Shown: positions 12,600-24,269, numbered from the stretch's first letter. The stretch: 64,000 nucleotides of DNA from Bubalus kerabau (GCF_029407905.1 NC_073637.1:53754501-53818500), one strand, 5' to 3'. The notes: generated from the letters alone by a model not told the origin. Numbers and translations are program-made.

Positions 12600-12941
12600 G
12601 TTGTTGTTCAGTCGCTCAGCCATGTCTGACTCTTTGTGACCCTGTGGAATGCATCATGCCAGGCCTCCCTATCCCTCACCATCTCCTGAAAGCTTTCCAC
12701 AGTTCGTTGTGACCCACATAGTCAAAGGCATAGTCAATGAAACAGAGGTAGATGTTTTTCTGGAATTCTCTTGCTTTTTCTGTGATCCAGCAAATGTTGG
12801 CAATTGGATCTCTGGTTCCTCTTCATTTTCTAAACCCAGCTTGGACATCTGGAAGTTCTTGGTTGCTCTAATGCTGAAGCCTAGCATGCAAGATTTTAAC
12901 CATTACCTACAAGCATGGGAGATGAATGCAATTGTCCAATG
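12600..12941 (-). mobile_element. Internally deleted BovB-derived element
   Basis: The left 90 bp match the extreme BovB 3' end; at about 12690 the sequence jumps to the BovB reverse-transcriptase region (fingers and palm upstream of YADD). More than 1 kb of BovB is missing between them. Ends are marked by GTAGAAT at 12593-12599 and 12942-12948, so it may have inserted in this short form. Confidence 0.8.
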
Positions 12942-12947
12942 GTAGAA

Positions 12948-13820
12948 TCAGATCAGATCAGTCACTCAGTCGTGTCCGACTCTTTGCAAGCCCATGAATC
13001 GCAGCATGCCAGGCCTCCCTGTCCATCACCAACTCCCGGAGTTCACTCAGACTTACATCCATTGAGTCAGCAATGCCATCCAGCCATCTCATCCTCTGTC
13101 GTCCCCTTCTCCTCCTGCCCCCAATCCCTCCCAGCATCAGAGTCTTTTCCAATGAGTCAACTCTTCGCATGAGGTGGCCAAAGTACTGGAGTTTCAGCTT
13201 TAGCATCATTCCTTCCAAAGAAATCCCAGGGCTGATCTCCTTCAGAATGGACTGGTTGGATCTCCTTGCAGTCCAAGGGACTCTCAAGAGTCTTCTCCAA
13301 CACCACAGTTCAAAAGCATCAATTCTTCGGCGCTCAGCCTTCTTCACAGTCCAACTCTCACATCCATACATGACCACAGGAAAAACCATAGCCTTGACTA
13401 GCCCAACCTTTGTTGGCAAAGTAATGTCTCTGCTTTTGAATATGCTATCTAGGTTGGTTATAACTTTCCTTCCAAGGAGTAAGCATCTTTTAATTTCATG
13501 GCTGCAGTCACCATCTGCAGTGATTTTGGAGCCCAGAAAAATAAAGTCTGACACTGTTTCCACTGTTTCCCCATCTATTTCCCATGAAGTGATGGGACCG
13601 GATGCCATGATCTTCGTTTTCTGAATGTTGAGCTTTAAGCCAACTTTTTCACTCTCCTCTTTCACTTTCATCAAGAGGCTTTTGAGTTTCTCCTCACTTT
13701 CTGCCATAAGGGTGGTGTCATCTGCATATCTGAGGTTATTGATATTTCTCCCGGCAATCTTGATTCCAGCTTATGTTTCTTCCAGTCCAGCGTTTCTCAC
13801 GATATACTCTGCATATAGCA
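12948..13820 (-). mobile_element. BovB LINE, 0.87 kb with a long surviving ORF
   Basis: Antisense copy from the CTGATCTGA-rich terminus to just upstream of the YADD region. Its minus strand keeps a 249-codon open frame (12958-13707) covering the BovB C-terminus, for example QKTKIMASGPITSWEIDGET early and RRRRGRQRMRWLDGIADSMD late. One of the least damaged BovB stretches here, but the catalytic domain is absent, so it cannot act alone. Confidence 0.94.
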
Positions 13821-14524
13821 GTTCTTAAAAGTGAGTCTGGAGGTGCTAGGGTTAAAGGGAAAGAACTTCCAGTTTATCAGATGAAAAACTTTTGAAGGTA
13901 TAATGTACAGTATGGTGATTTGTAGTCACTGATGCTGTATCACATGCTCAAAAGTTACTAAGAGAATAGATCTTAAACATTTTCACTAAACATTCACACA
14001 TACATACAAATGCTGATATGTTAGGTGATGGAGATGTTAATTAAGTCTTCATGTTGTTCACCTTAAACTTAATGTTATATATCAATATGTCTCAATAAAT
14101 CTGGGAAAAAAATTTGTGAGGCATCAGAAATTTTGTAAGGCTTTGATAGAACTTTGGTAGCCTAAAATTAGCCAAAGTATTAATAATGCAGAAATTGGAA
14201 ATTTAAAATTGAACAGGAGAGAAGAAAATGAAGTAGTGAGCATGAGAGACTTACAAGGAGGGAGGCAATAAATGAAAAAAGGAAAGATTGGTAATTAATG
14301 TTGAGGGAAAAAATATAAGTAATTTTTTTTATAAAATAGCATTTATATTGTTTAAAATATAGAAATCAGACACAAACAAGAGAAGATTAAAAATAACCGT
14401 CGAATTACCAGAAAGTTGTCAAAGATAGATTAATGCTAAAATATGAGCTAAAGGGAAAAAAAAAAAACCTAGTAAAAAATTACATTTTTAACATACTAGG
14501 AAGACACACATTTCGTGATAAAAA
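13821..14524. other. Intron without recognised features
   Basis: AT-rich sequence between a BovB copy and an old MIR; no gene seen. Confidence 0.4.
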
Positions 14525-14650
14525 GATAAGACTTGGAGTGGGAAGACCTGAGCTCAAATCTTAACTATACTAGTTACCAGTTGAAGATCTTGGACATGTC
14601 AAAAAAACTTTGGGGACCTCTATTAAATGAACTTTAAAATGATTATATTT
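14525..14650 (+). mobile_element. MIR SINE fragment
   Basis: GACCTGAGCTCAAATCTTAA followed by a GATCTTGGACATGTC segment follows the MIR core order (truncated head, then the TTGGGCAAGTC region). Strongly diverged. Confidence 0.5.
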
Positions 14651-14669
14651 AAAGTCATATGTGCATATG

Positions 14670-15959
14670 TGCCAAGGTCCAGCCCCGGCTGATCCAGGGT
14701 ATTCGAAGGGGAGGCAGAGTAGGCGACCTATTTATTTATTTATTTATTCAGAGATATAAAGAATAATAGAATGAGGATAGGTCAGTAGGAAAATTCAGTG
14801 GAGAAAAGAAGCTGAGTAACTTGGTTTACGCGGGAGACCAATAAAACTTCAAGACAAGAAGTTTGCACCACTTACGTAGGCCGCAGGCGTCCTTCCGTTC
14901 TCCCGAAGGAGAGGAGACACTGAGGCCTCCCAGGTCGGATCTTAGAAGCCCAGGCATAATTAGTAAGCATGGTGGGTTCCGCGCTCCAGATGGAGACTCA
15001 GCCGGAAGTTAAAGGGAAGAATGACATGGGGAGACCAAGCGTTGGAGAGCAAGGCCCATAGCTTTATTTTCAACAGGGGCTTATATACCCTAAGTTACAC
15101 ATAGAGGATAATAGGGGATGCAAAGTCAGCAGTCTTTGATGCTTATCAAAAACCAGAGTTTCTTTTCTGCAAATTTATCGTATACAAATGGTTTAGGTGA
15201 TTTACATCATCTTCTGGCCAGAAGGCCTATTAACATTTTATGACTCTTGACAAGGACTTATCAACAAAGACTTATTTTCTCTAAGAGTAATTATTTTAAG
15301 GTTTGGCGCCATCTTTCGAAGATAAAATTGCATTCCTATAGGGCGGATGTGTAATGGGTTTACAAAGGAAAGAATTTATTACCTTAAGGGTCTCAAGTTA
15401 CTAACACCAAGGCCACTACTTATTTTTTCTACATACCAACTATATTAATTAATACACATTCAAGGATACAATTCAGGGGATGTGGAAACTTGGCAACAAA
15501 CATTGGCTCATCAATGAAATCTTTTACTAGTTTTATTCTGACAGTTTCTAATTCTCTGAGAGGCTCTAAGCTATTTGAATATCTTAGGCTTCCCTTGCCT
15601 CTCGAGGCTGGGAGACTGTAAACAATCGTATGCATAGCTGTAGGTGTCTGGGTAAATTTGTCAGGTGAGTTAGAGAGCCATCTGAGGGGTTTGGATTTAA
15701 ACACTCCTAATTGCCCAGGAACTTTATTAATTGGAGCTGTAAGTTAGCTCTTTGACAGAGAGAGCGAGATGGTGGTGGGGGACAGCTCCCAGTAAAGTCA
15801 GAGGTGAGAGCACAAAGCAATAAAGTAGGCAGACTCTGGTTTTTGGGGGGGAAGATGCTCGAGAATATCCGGGGGCACTCCCGAGGCTCAATCCCGCCTT
15901 TGCGTATGCCAAGCCTCATTTCTCATGACCAGTGGAATGTCTCTAGCCGGCTCCCGGCA
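14670..15959 (-). mobile_element. Solo ERV LTR (class II type), antisense to the gene
   Basis: 1,290-bp LTR starting TG and ending CA, flanked by an exact 6-bp duplication CATATG at 14664-14669 and 15960-15965. On the minus strand it starts TGCCGGGAGCCGG and has a TATATAA box (15081-15087) only about 12 bp before an AATAAA signal (15063-15068). A TATA box that close to the polyA signal, with a 6-bp duplication, fits betaretrovirus-like (ERV2/ERVK) LTRs with a short R. It resembles the bovine BTLTR1 group from memory. No gag, pol or env sequence adjoins it, so it is a solo LTR. Short frames inside (15429-15919) are chance frames. Confidence 0.9.
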
Positions 15960-15965
15960 CATATG

Positions 15966-16754
15966 AAAAATCTATGTTAAACTGTACATGATTTAAAAAT
16001 ACAGTGAATTACATTTGATGTATTGTGGGAAAAAAAAGATGACTTAGGCAGTATTTTAATGGAATGAGGCAAAAATTGCATATCAAAAGTAATACTACCT
16101 AGAAACTTTTGTGGCACTCAAGAAGGAAGTCAAGCCCCAGATACAGTGTGGTCAGTAACTCTTTGGTTAACTAGAAGAGAGATGAGTTAGAAAACTGAAG
16201 AAATATTATAACACAGATTTTGTGGGTATTTATTAAAATTACTTTAGTGTAGCTTTTTCTGCAGTCTGAATGGCCCAATTCACAGTCCTAAGAACAGAAA
16301 AAGTAGTTTTAATATTGATGTCTCAATTACAAGTTTTATGCTATTATGCTATTATGAGTCCTAGTGTACTTAATAGAAAGGAAAACACTATTTAGATTGC
16401 TTAATCAATCCAAAGCTTTATTTCTTCCTCTTTATAGAATTTTGTTAACACAATATTGAATTAATATGACCTGTCTCTAATTAAACTAACCTATTTACAG
16501 TCATAGAACAATTTATCATGCCTCACACTTTTATTCATAACTATTTTTCAGTTAATGTTTAAAATATGACTTGTGAACTTCAGGATGTAAAAACCACTCT
16601 CATTTTGATAAGTCACATTAGAATGTTATTATACATATTTCAGTGTGGTTATTACTGTGCAATTTTGAATTTAAAGTCTACTTGCAAGATACTTTAATGC
16701 TGTGATTTTGCATGTGGCACATGCTCAGCTTTTAAAATGTGATTTCTCTTTTAG
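15966..16754. other. Intron leading into the CSMD3 exon
   Basis: Appears free of recent repeats. The last 20 bp hold the acceptor polypyrimidine tract and AG used by the exon at 16755. Confidence 0.6.
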
Positions 16755-16876
16755 TGAAGACATGTGGCTCTAATCTTCAAGGACCAAGCGGAACCTTTAC
16801 ATCTCCCAACTTTCCATTCCAATATGACAGCAATGCACAATGTGTCTGGGTCATCACAGCAGTGAATACAAATAAG
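16755..16876 (+). CDS. CSMD3: CSMD3 internal exon: first part of a CUB domain
   Basis: Coding exon of 122 bp, made of two bases that finish a split codon plus 40 complete codons. An AG acceptor lies at 16753-16754 after a pyrimidine-rich run, and a GTAAGTG donor starts at 16877, so the exon enters in phase 1 and leaves in phase 0. The peptide opens with KTCGSNLQGPSG and carries SPNFPFQY and CVWVI, which is the start of a CUB domain. Its two cysteines are 26 residues apart, the usual spacing of the first CUB disulfide. CSMD proteins are giant single-pass membrane proteins of alternating CUB and Sushi domains, mainly neuronal. From memory the residues fit CSMD3; CSMD1 has a different version here (GVITSPNYP where this has GTFTSPNFP). 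The paralog choice needs an alignment. The protein is extracellular in this part. No regulatory signal is visible. Confidence 0.85.
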
Positions 16877-17674
16877 GTAAGTGAAAACCATCTCTGGGGC
16901 AAAAGCATAATCAAAAAGACAAAAGTGAGGAAATCATGAGGGAAAGGGCAGTAAAGAAAATTCATAGCTGAAGTATGATTTCTGAAATATTTCCTACCTA
17001 TAAATTATATAAAACCTACACTTATATAAGAAATAAGAAAAACAATTAAATACTGTAATTCTGTCTCAACTAACATATAAATCAGAACACATTGAAATTA
17101 TAAACAAATGTTTTCTGAAATATGCTTTTGATGTTTGTAAATACATTTATTTTTCAAAGATGCCTAAATAATGACTTATCATTTCATATCTTTCTACTTG
17201 TCTTATCATTCAGGTATGTCTTGTTTTTCTACATAGCTGATTTTCCTTTCAGTGTTTCTCTATTGCCACAGATCACACAGCTATTCTTTATTATAAAGTT
17301 TATTAATGTGCTCTACACTAGTAGAAGATTCATTATTTGGGCATTTCTATAGGTTGTATTGTATATTTGACTAAAATGAGTAATCTATCTAAATACATAT
17401 ATACCACAGAACTCAAACAATATTATAATGCTGAATGAACAAAAAAGCAGGGAACAATTAGCAAGGTTTCTGTTCCTTTTCTCTCCATCCTGCTTCTCCT
17501 CCTAAGGGTATGTAGCAAGGACCTACATAGGAAGAATCAAAATTTGTCTCAGATTTTGTAATATCTTTTTTGGGTTAGATTAAGAAAAGGTTGGTGATAG
17601 AACCCACAAAACTGGGTCAAATTTGTAGTTAAAATATTGATTTAGAACTTGCCAACTAACGACTCTCATCAAGC
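16877..17674. other. Intron start, no other feature seen
   Basis: Begins with the GTAAGTG donor. No repeat or second exon recognised in about 0.8 kb. Confidence 0.5.
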
Positions 17675-18110
17675 TAGTTAACTTCTCTGAAATTCAGTTT
17701 CTTTCTCTGAAATGTGGATAATAAGAACATATTTTTCAGTGTTATGAGAAGTAAATGAGATCATGCACACAGGGTACTTAGTAGAGTTGCTGCTGCTGCT
17801 GCTAAGTCGCTTCAGTCGTGTCCGACTCTGTGCGACCCCATAAACGGCAGCCCACCAGGCTCCCCTGTCCCTGGGATTCTCCAGGCAAGAACACTGGAGT
17901 GGGTTGCCATTTCCTTCTCCAATGCATGAAAGTGAAAAGTGAAAGTGAAGTCGCTCAGTCGTGTCCGACCCTCAGCGACCCCATGGACTGCAGCCTTCCA
18001 AGCTCTTCTGTCCATGGGATTTGCCAGGCAAGAGTACTGGAGTGGGGTGCCATTGCCTTCTCCGACTTAGTAGAGTTAGTAGGTACTTAAAAAATGTTAA
18101 CTAGTGATTA
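17675..18110 (+). mobile_element. MIR SINE split by a BOV-A2 insertion
   Basis: Left part 17675-17788 has the MIR order TCTCTGAAATTCAGTTTCTT, ATGTGGATAATAAGAACAT and GTAAATGAGATCATGCAC. After the BOV-A2 (17789-18064) and its duplication it resumes with TAGTAGGTACTTAAAAAATG, the MIR tail. The MIR is the older element. Confidence 0.75.
17789..18064 (-). mobile_element. BOV-A2 SINE inside a MIR
   Basis: Reverse BOV-A2 dimer with a GCT-repeat tail at the left. Exact duplication ACTTAGTAGAGTT at 17776-17788 and 18065-18077. Confidence 0.96.
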
Positions 18111-18484
18111 GATGCAGAATATTCTATTTTCCAACAAGTTTTGGGTTTTATGTTCATAAAATATAACCACAAGAGTAGCAAAGTTGTTTAAAAAATTTAC
18201 TCAGTGGTAAATTAAACTTGCTTCCTGGAAGAGCCCTGATTTGTGAGTCATAAGAACTAGGTCAAAAGCCTAGCCCTCCCTAAACTATGTGTATAAACTT
18301 GGAAAAAAAAAAAATCACTAAATCTAATCCTTCGCCTGCCCAAAGGAAGTCATTTTATTCATCCAACCAATGTCATCAATTCATTTCAAATCAACAAATT
18401 TTATTTATTGAATACCTTCTCTAAGAAAATTATGGGTTTCTGAGGGAAAAAAATCAAGAACTACTTGAAAAATAAAATCACATT

Positions 18485-18650
18485 TAGTGAACATTTAGCA
18501 ACATGCCAGGTATCATTCACAGTACTTTTAATGACTTATTTAATTTAAAAAATTCCCATAATAGGAAAATATACTTTGATGTCTGCATTTAATAAAGAGG
18601 CTAAATAATTTGTCCCAGATCACATAGATAGCAAAGGTCATTGTGTGTAC
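18485..18650 (-). mobile_element. MIR SINE fragment, antisense
   Basis: Reads ATGCCAGGTATCATTCACAG, then TTAATGACTTATTTAATTT and GTCCCAGATCACATAGATAG, the reverse-complement MIR order. Confidence 0.65.
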
Positions 18651-18659
18651 TGTATAACA

Positions 18660-19712
18660 TGTGGGTTACTTACTATGACATATCTCACCCTAAGACATAA
18701 GTATTTTATTCTAAGATAACATGAACCAAATCCATTATAAAGTATGGAACAGATGTTCTGTATTAATCTTGTATTGAGATAGAACTTTTTTGTGTGTGAC
18801 AGTAATTACCTATAATTTACAGAACAAAGTGGTGATTATCTCCCCCAATAAGATGTCTAATTTGCTAAGTTTAATTAGTTTTCATTATTGACTTACTTGA
18901 ATTTTCACAGAGGTCATGACATTTCTCCTTGTTTTTCTTAACCAATCTATGAAACTTTAATCTATTCTTTTTCTCACTTAAAATATCTATTTTCTAAAGG
19001 ACATATATTAGTGATTACTTTCTTTACTCTTTTTATTGAAAGCTGATTGAGTACATTCATTTTTGATCTGTTGTTTTACATTTATTGTAAAATATCCTAT
19101 GAAAATTCAAGCATTTTCAAGCATAACCCACAATTATATTTAACAGTTTACTCACTCACTTACACACACACACACAGTGTGAAAAAATAATTTCCCCTAA
19201 CTATATGAAAGCACTTCTCTATTTTTTTTAACATGTTGTACTCTATTTTTAAATATTGTTCACATTTCACTAAGTTAATTTTATGATGCACTAACAGGTC
19301 ATAACTGTGTATTTTGACAAATACAACTGGAAGGGTTGCTTCCATAAATTGCCATGTCTGAACTCTTGGTAAGACAATTACTGGCATAAAGCACAAACAC
19401 AGAGCACTCTTTATTGGTTTAATCCCAAACTAACCAACATATTAATACCTCAATATCTATGATTTTCTTCAAAAATAACTTCTCATATCTTTCTTTATAT
19501 TTGATAATTTAAAAGCAACCATTGTGGAAGATTCAAGATGGTGGAAAGCACCATTTCCCTCAGATACAATATATATCTAAATATGGGATAATTTCCTCTG
19601 AAGAGAGCCAGAAAACAGGATGAAAACAATCTCCACAACAAAGGGTGAAAGGATAGCAACAAAGGGCACGTAGGAGAAACAGAGAGGCAGTCATACCAAG
19701 TATAGTCCACTT
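18660..19712. other. Intron; possible repeat scrap at 19520-19700
   Basis: A short CA run lies near 19163-19178. The block 19520-19700 (AAGATGGTGGAAAG, then CCACAACAAAGGGTGAAAGG) loosely resembles L1 5' regions, but I cannot confirm it. No gene seen. Confidence 0.35.
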
Positions 19713-21347
19713 CATTTATTCAGTCGTGTCTGACTCTGTGGATCATGGACTGCAGCATGCCAGGCTTCCCTGTCCATCAACAACACCTGAAGCTTGCTCA
19801 AACTCATTTCCATTGAGTCAGTGATGCCATCCAATCATCTCATCCTCTGTCATCCCCTTCTTTTCCTGCCTTCAATCTTTCTCAGCTCAGGGTTTTTCCA
19901 GTAAGTCAGTACTTTGCATCAGGTGGCCAAAGTACTGAAGCTTCAGCTTCAGCATCGGTCCTTCCAATTAATATTCAGGACTGGTTTCCTGTAGGATCAA
20001 ATAGTTGGATCTCCTTGTAGTCCAAGGGACTCTCAAGAGTCTTCTCCAACACCACAGTTCAAAAGCATCAATTCTTTGGCACTCAGCTTTCTTCACAGTC
20101 CAACTCTGACATCCATACATGACTACTGGAAAAACCATAGCTTTGACTAGATGGACCTTTGTTGACAAAGTAATGTCTCTGCTTTTTAATGTGCTGTCTA
20201 GGTTGGTCATAACTTTCCTTCCAAGGAGTAAGCGTCTTTTAATTTCATGGCCACAGTCACCATCTACAGTGATTTTGGAGCCCCCCCCCCACCCACACCA
20301 AATAAAGTCTGCCACTGTTTCCACTGTTTCCTGATCTATTTGCTATGAAGTGATGGGACCAGATGCCATGATCTTAGTTTTCTGAACATTGAGCTTTAAG
20401 CCAACTTTTTCACTCTCCTTTTCCACTTTCATCAAGAGGCTCTTTAGTTCTTCTTCACTTTCTGCCACAAGGGTGGTGTCATCTGCATATCTGAGGTTTT
20501 TGATATTTCTCCTGGCCAATCTTGATTCAAGCTTATGATTCATCCAGCCCAGAGTGTCTCATGATGCACTCTGCATATAAGTTAAATGAGCAGAGTGGCA
20601 ATATACAGCCTTGCTGTACTCCTTTTCCTATTTGGAACCAGTCTCTTGTTCCATGTCCAGTTCTGACTGTTGCTTCCTGACCTGCATACACATTTCTCAA
20701 GAGGCATATCAGGCGGCCTGGTATTCCCACCTTTTTTAGAATTTTCCACAGTTTATTTTGATCCACAGAGTCAAAGGCTTTGGCGTAGTCAATAAAGAAG
20801 AAATATATTTTTTCTGGCACTTTTTTGATGATCCAGTGAACACTGGCAATTTGATCTCTGGTTCCTCTGCCTTTTCTAAAACAAGTTTGAACATCTGGAA
20901 GTTCACAGTTCACATATTGTTGAAGCCTGGCTTAGAGAATTTTGAACATTACTTTACTAGCATATGAGATGAATGCAATTGTGTGGTATTGTGAGCATTC
21001 TTTGCCATTGCCTTTCTTTGGGATTGAAATGAAAACTGACCTTTTCCAGTCCTGTGGCTGCTGCTGAGTTTTCCAAATTGGCTGGCATATTGAGTGGAAC
21101 ACTTTCACAGCATCATAGTTTAGGATTTCAACTAGCTCAGGTAGAATTCCATCACCCCCACTAGCTTTGTTTATAGTGATACTTCCTAAGGTCCATTTAA
21201 CTTCTCGTTTCAGGTTGTCTGGCTGTAGGTGAGTGATCACACCATCATGATGGTCTGGGTTATGAAGATCTTCTTTGTATAGTTCTTCTGTGTATTCTTG
21301 CCACCTCTTCTTAATATCTTCTTCTTTTAGGTCCACACTATTTCTGA
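19713..21347 (-). mobile_element. BovB LINE, 1.6 kb including the reverse transcriptase
   Basis: Longest continuous BovB copy in the window, antisense. Read on the minus strand it runs from the region before the RT (DLKEEDIKKRWQEYTEELY) through the RT (FIDYAKAFD, GVQQGCILPL, YADD) to the 3' terminus. Frames are broken at several points: the open pieces are 20932-21336, 20533-20913, 20343-20543 and 19968-20324. A run of C bases at 20281-20290 is one local disruption. Non-functional. Confidence 0.95.
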
Positions 21348-21390
21348 AGGGCCAGGCTTGTTCTGTTGGGCAGGGCTATTCTCAGAAGTT

Positions 21391-21602
21391 GGGTTTCCCT
21401 GGTGGCTCAGAGGGTAAAGCGTCAGCCTACAACACGGGAGACCCGGGTTTGATCCCTGGGTTGGGAAGATCCACTGGAGAAGGAAATGGCAACCCACTCC
21501 AGTACTCTTGCCTCGAAAAACCCATGGTCTGTGAAGCCTGGTATGCTACAGTCCATGGGGTCGAAAAGAGTGGGACAGGACTGAGAGACTTCACTTCACT
21601 TC
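21391..21602 (+). mobile_element. Bov-tA SINE
   Basis: Sense Bov-tA with tRNA-derived head (TTTCCCTGGTGGCTCAGAGG) and Bov-A body ending in TTCACTTCACTTCA. A likely duplication ATTCTCAG is at 21379-21386 and 21603-21610. Confidence 0.93.
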
Positions 21603-21610
21603 ATTCTCAG

Positions 21611-22519
21611 TTCAGTTCAGTCGCTTGGTCGTGTCCTATTCCAACACCATAGTTCAGAAGCATCAATTCTTTGGTGCTCAGCTTTCTTCACAGTCTAACT
21701 CTCACATCCGTACATGACCACTGGAAAAACCATAGCCATGACTAGACGGACCTTTGTTGGCAAAGTAATATCTCTGCTTTTCAATATGCTGTCTAGGTTT
21801 GTCATAACTTTCCTTCCAAGGAGTAAGCGTCTTTTAATTTCATGGCTGCAGTCACCATCTGCAGTGATTTTGGAGCCCCCCAAAATAAAGTCTGACACTG
21901 TTTCCACTGTTTCCCCATCTATTTCCCATGAAGTGATGGGACTGGATGCCATGATCTTAGTTTTCTGAATGTTGAGTTTTAAGCCAACTTTTTCACTCAG
22001 CTCTTTCACCTTCATCAAGAGGCTTTTTAGTTCCTCTTCACTTTCTTCAATAAGGGTGGTGTCATCTGCATATCTGAGGCTATTGATGTTTCTCCCAGAA
22101 ATCTTGATTCCAGTTTGTGCTTCTTCCAGCCTAGCGTTTCTTATGATGTACTCTGCAAAGAAGTTAAATAAGCAGGGTGACAATATACAGCCTTGACATA
22201 CTCCTTTTCCTATTTGGAACCAGTCTGTTGTTCCATGTCCAGTTCTAACTGTTGCTTCCTGACCTGCATACAGATTTCTCAAGAGGCAGGTCAGATGGTG
22301 TGGTATTCCCATCTGTTGAAGAATTTTCCACAGTTTATTGTGATCCACACAGTCGAAGGCTTTGGCATAGTCAATAAAGCAGAAATAGATGTTTTTCTGG
22401 AACTCTCTTGCTTTTTTGATGATCCAGCGGATGTTGGCAATTTGGTCTCTGGTTCTTCTGCCTTTTCTAAAACCAGCTTGAACATCTGGAAGTTCAGGGT
22501 TCACATATTGCTGAAGCCT
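21611..22519 (-). mobile_element. BovB LINE with internal deletion and joined 5' end
   Basis: Starts with 26 bp of the true 3' terminus (TTCAGTTCAGTCGCTTGGTC) and at about 21637 jumps into the late ORF, skipping a few hundred bp. It then runs back through the YADD region into the RT fingers. At 22519 BovB homology stops abruptly and joins an unrelated repeat. Confidence 0.9.
21695..22504 (-). pseudogene. BovB reverse transcriptase fragment, 269 codons open
   Basis: Longest open frame in the window. It covers the middle of the BovB polyprotein: residues 1-30 in the fingers (MNPELPDVQAGFRKGRRTRD), palm motif A FIDYAKAFD at 43-51, motif GVCQGCILSPCLFN at 101-114 (usually RQG; here Cys precedes QG), and the catalytic YADD at 145-148. 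It runs on through NIQKTKIMASSPITSW to the thumb and connection region. RT residues needed for DNA synthesis remain, but the endonuclease, the N-terminal RT portion and the C-terminus are missing. It is a fossil of a mobile element; the open frame reflects limited age, and no promoter or splice context supports expression. Confidence 0.9.
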
Positions 22520-23043
22520 CAGTAAATCTTTAATCCAATTTTCTGTTGATGGGTGGGGCTGTGTTCCTTCCCTGTTGTTTTACCTGAGAGCAAAATATGG
22601 TGGAGGTATGAAGATAGTGTGACCTCTTTCATAAGGTCCCATGAACCAAGAAGCTGACCTAGATTTCCCTGTGTGTCCAAGATTCTCTGGCAGAGGTAGG
22701 AGTCAGGGGCATTGAGTGCAGCAGTGCACCATACCAAGGGGAAAAAAAAAAGACAAAACAACAAAGCATATCCTAGCCACAGCAATTCACAGTCTTGTAG
22801 GTCACAAAGTATGGATAGTTACTCTGAGAAGCAAGAGATTTCAACTTCACCTCATGCACCCCGACCCTAAGATCCTTTATAAGAAAGATAAGTCCCCAAA
22901 ATGTCACAAAACCATTTGGGAGTGATTCTGTCCAGCAGATATTTTGACCAGGGCCTTCAGCCATTAGAGGCCAGCTTTGCCCACCAGCACACTTCGGGAG
23001 CAGCTGCAGTGCCTCTGCAGCAGGATCATGCATGCAGTCCACA
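22520..23043 (-). repeat. Unnamed repeat fused to the 5' side of a BovB copy
   Basis: GC-richer than its surroundings. On the minus strand it ends with a block of about 55 bp (22520-22580) containing GGAACACAGCCCCACCCATC and GGATTAAAGATTTACTGAG. The same block occurs on the plus strand near 28418-28481. Upstream of it the two copies do not align by eye. Family unknown to me; possibly a 5' region of a ruminant retroelement. Confidence 0.5.
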
Positions 23044-23089
23044 TAGGAGACACCTTTCTGGAAAATAGTATATTCTGTATCTAATAATA

Positions 23090-23235
23090 ATGGTTTAACA
23101 TTTTTAAGTACTTATTAACTCTACTAAGTACTCTATATGCATTTACCTCAGTTACTTCCCATAACACTGAAGTATATGCTCTTTTATCCACATTTCATAA
23201 AGAAATTGAATTTCAGAGGGCAAGAAACTGTTATC
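23090..23235 (-). mobile_element. MIR SINE fragment, antisense
   Basis: Segments such as TTAAGTACTTATTAACTCTA, TTATCCACATTTCATAAAGA and GAATTTCAGAGGGCAAG follow the reverse MIR core. Diverged. Confidence 0.5.
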
Positions 23236-23487
23236 AAACTTATTTCAGCAAAAAAATAGATTTTAAAACAAAGACTATAATAAAAGACAATGGAGTCATT
23301 TTACCAATAAGATATGAAATTTATAAATGTATGTGTACCTAACATAACACTGAAATATATAAAGCAAATATCAGCATACTTAAAAAGAGAAGTTGAAAGC
23401 AAAACAATAATAATAAGGGAGTTTTAACAACCCAGTTACATCACTATATAGGTCATCCTGACAGACAATCAATAAAGAAACTCTGTG

Positions 23488-23686
23488 TGTGTCTTAGTTG
23501 TTCAGTTGTGCCCAACTCGTTGTGACCCTGTGGACTCTAGCCTACCAGGCTGCTCTGTCCATGGAGTTCCCCAGGCAAGAATACTGGAGTGGGCTGCCAT
23601 TCCCTTCTCCAAGGGATCTTCCCAACCAAGGGATTGAACTTGGGCCCATTCCTTGAAGGAAAATTCTTTACTGTCTGGGTAGACCT
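23488..23686 (-). mobile_element. Bov-tA SINE in the old L1
   Basis: Reverse Bov-tA: TTCAGTTGTGCCCAACTCG at the left, and the head side at the right much diverged (TTTACTGTCTGGGTA). No clean duplication seen. Confidence 0.85.
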
Positions 23687-24269
23687 AAACAATACCCTAC
23701 ATCAAATGAATTTGATAGATATATTGAACAGTCCATCCAAAATCATCAAAATAGAAAATTCTTGTTAAGTGCACATGGAACATTCTCCAAGATAGTTCAC
23801 ATGTTAGGTCACAAAACAAATCTCAGGACCTTTAAGAAGATTGCGATCATACCTGATCTCAATGATAAGAAAATATAAATCAATCACGAGAAAAAAAATG
23901 GTGAAAAAGAGGCCAAAAATATGAAGCTTAAGCAATATACTACCAAATAACCAATAGGTCATTTGAAAAAAAAAAAACAAAAAAAAAAACTAGAGATGAA
24001 TGAGAACATAAATACAGTATAAGAAAAATCATTAGGATATGGCAAAGTGGTTCTGAGAAAGAACCTACACAAACAAACTTATGCACCAACAGACACAACA
24101 ATCTAAAGAAATAGGTAAATTCATAGAAACACACATTCTTCTATCAATTAATCATGAAGAAAATAAAAATATGAATAGACCAACTACTAATAAGGAGATT
24201 TAAATAGTAGTGTGAAATCTCCCAAAAAACAAAAGCCTAGGACCAGGTGGCTTCTTTACAGAATTCTAC

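Noticed and set aside
12958..13707. A 249-codon minus-strand frame as a gene
   Set aside because: It is the BovB C-terminal ORF on the antisense strand of a 5'-truncated LINE.
16755..16876. Assignment to CSMD1
   Set aside because: CSMD1, as I recall it, has a different peptide at the corresponding positions; CSMD3 fits better, though no alignment was run.
19520..19700. A second L1 5' UTR or a promoter
   Set aside because: Resemblance is too weak to call beyond a possible repeat scrap.
21695..22504. A 269-codon open frame with a full YADD reverse-transcriptase motif as a host gene
   Set aside because: It is a BovB retrotransposon fragment, repeated elsewhere in the window with the same motifs, and it lacks endonuclease, start context and introns.
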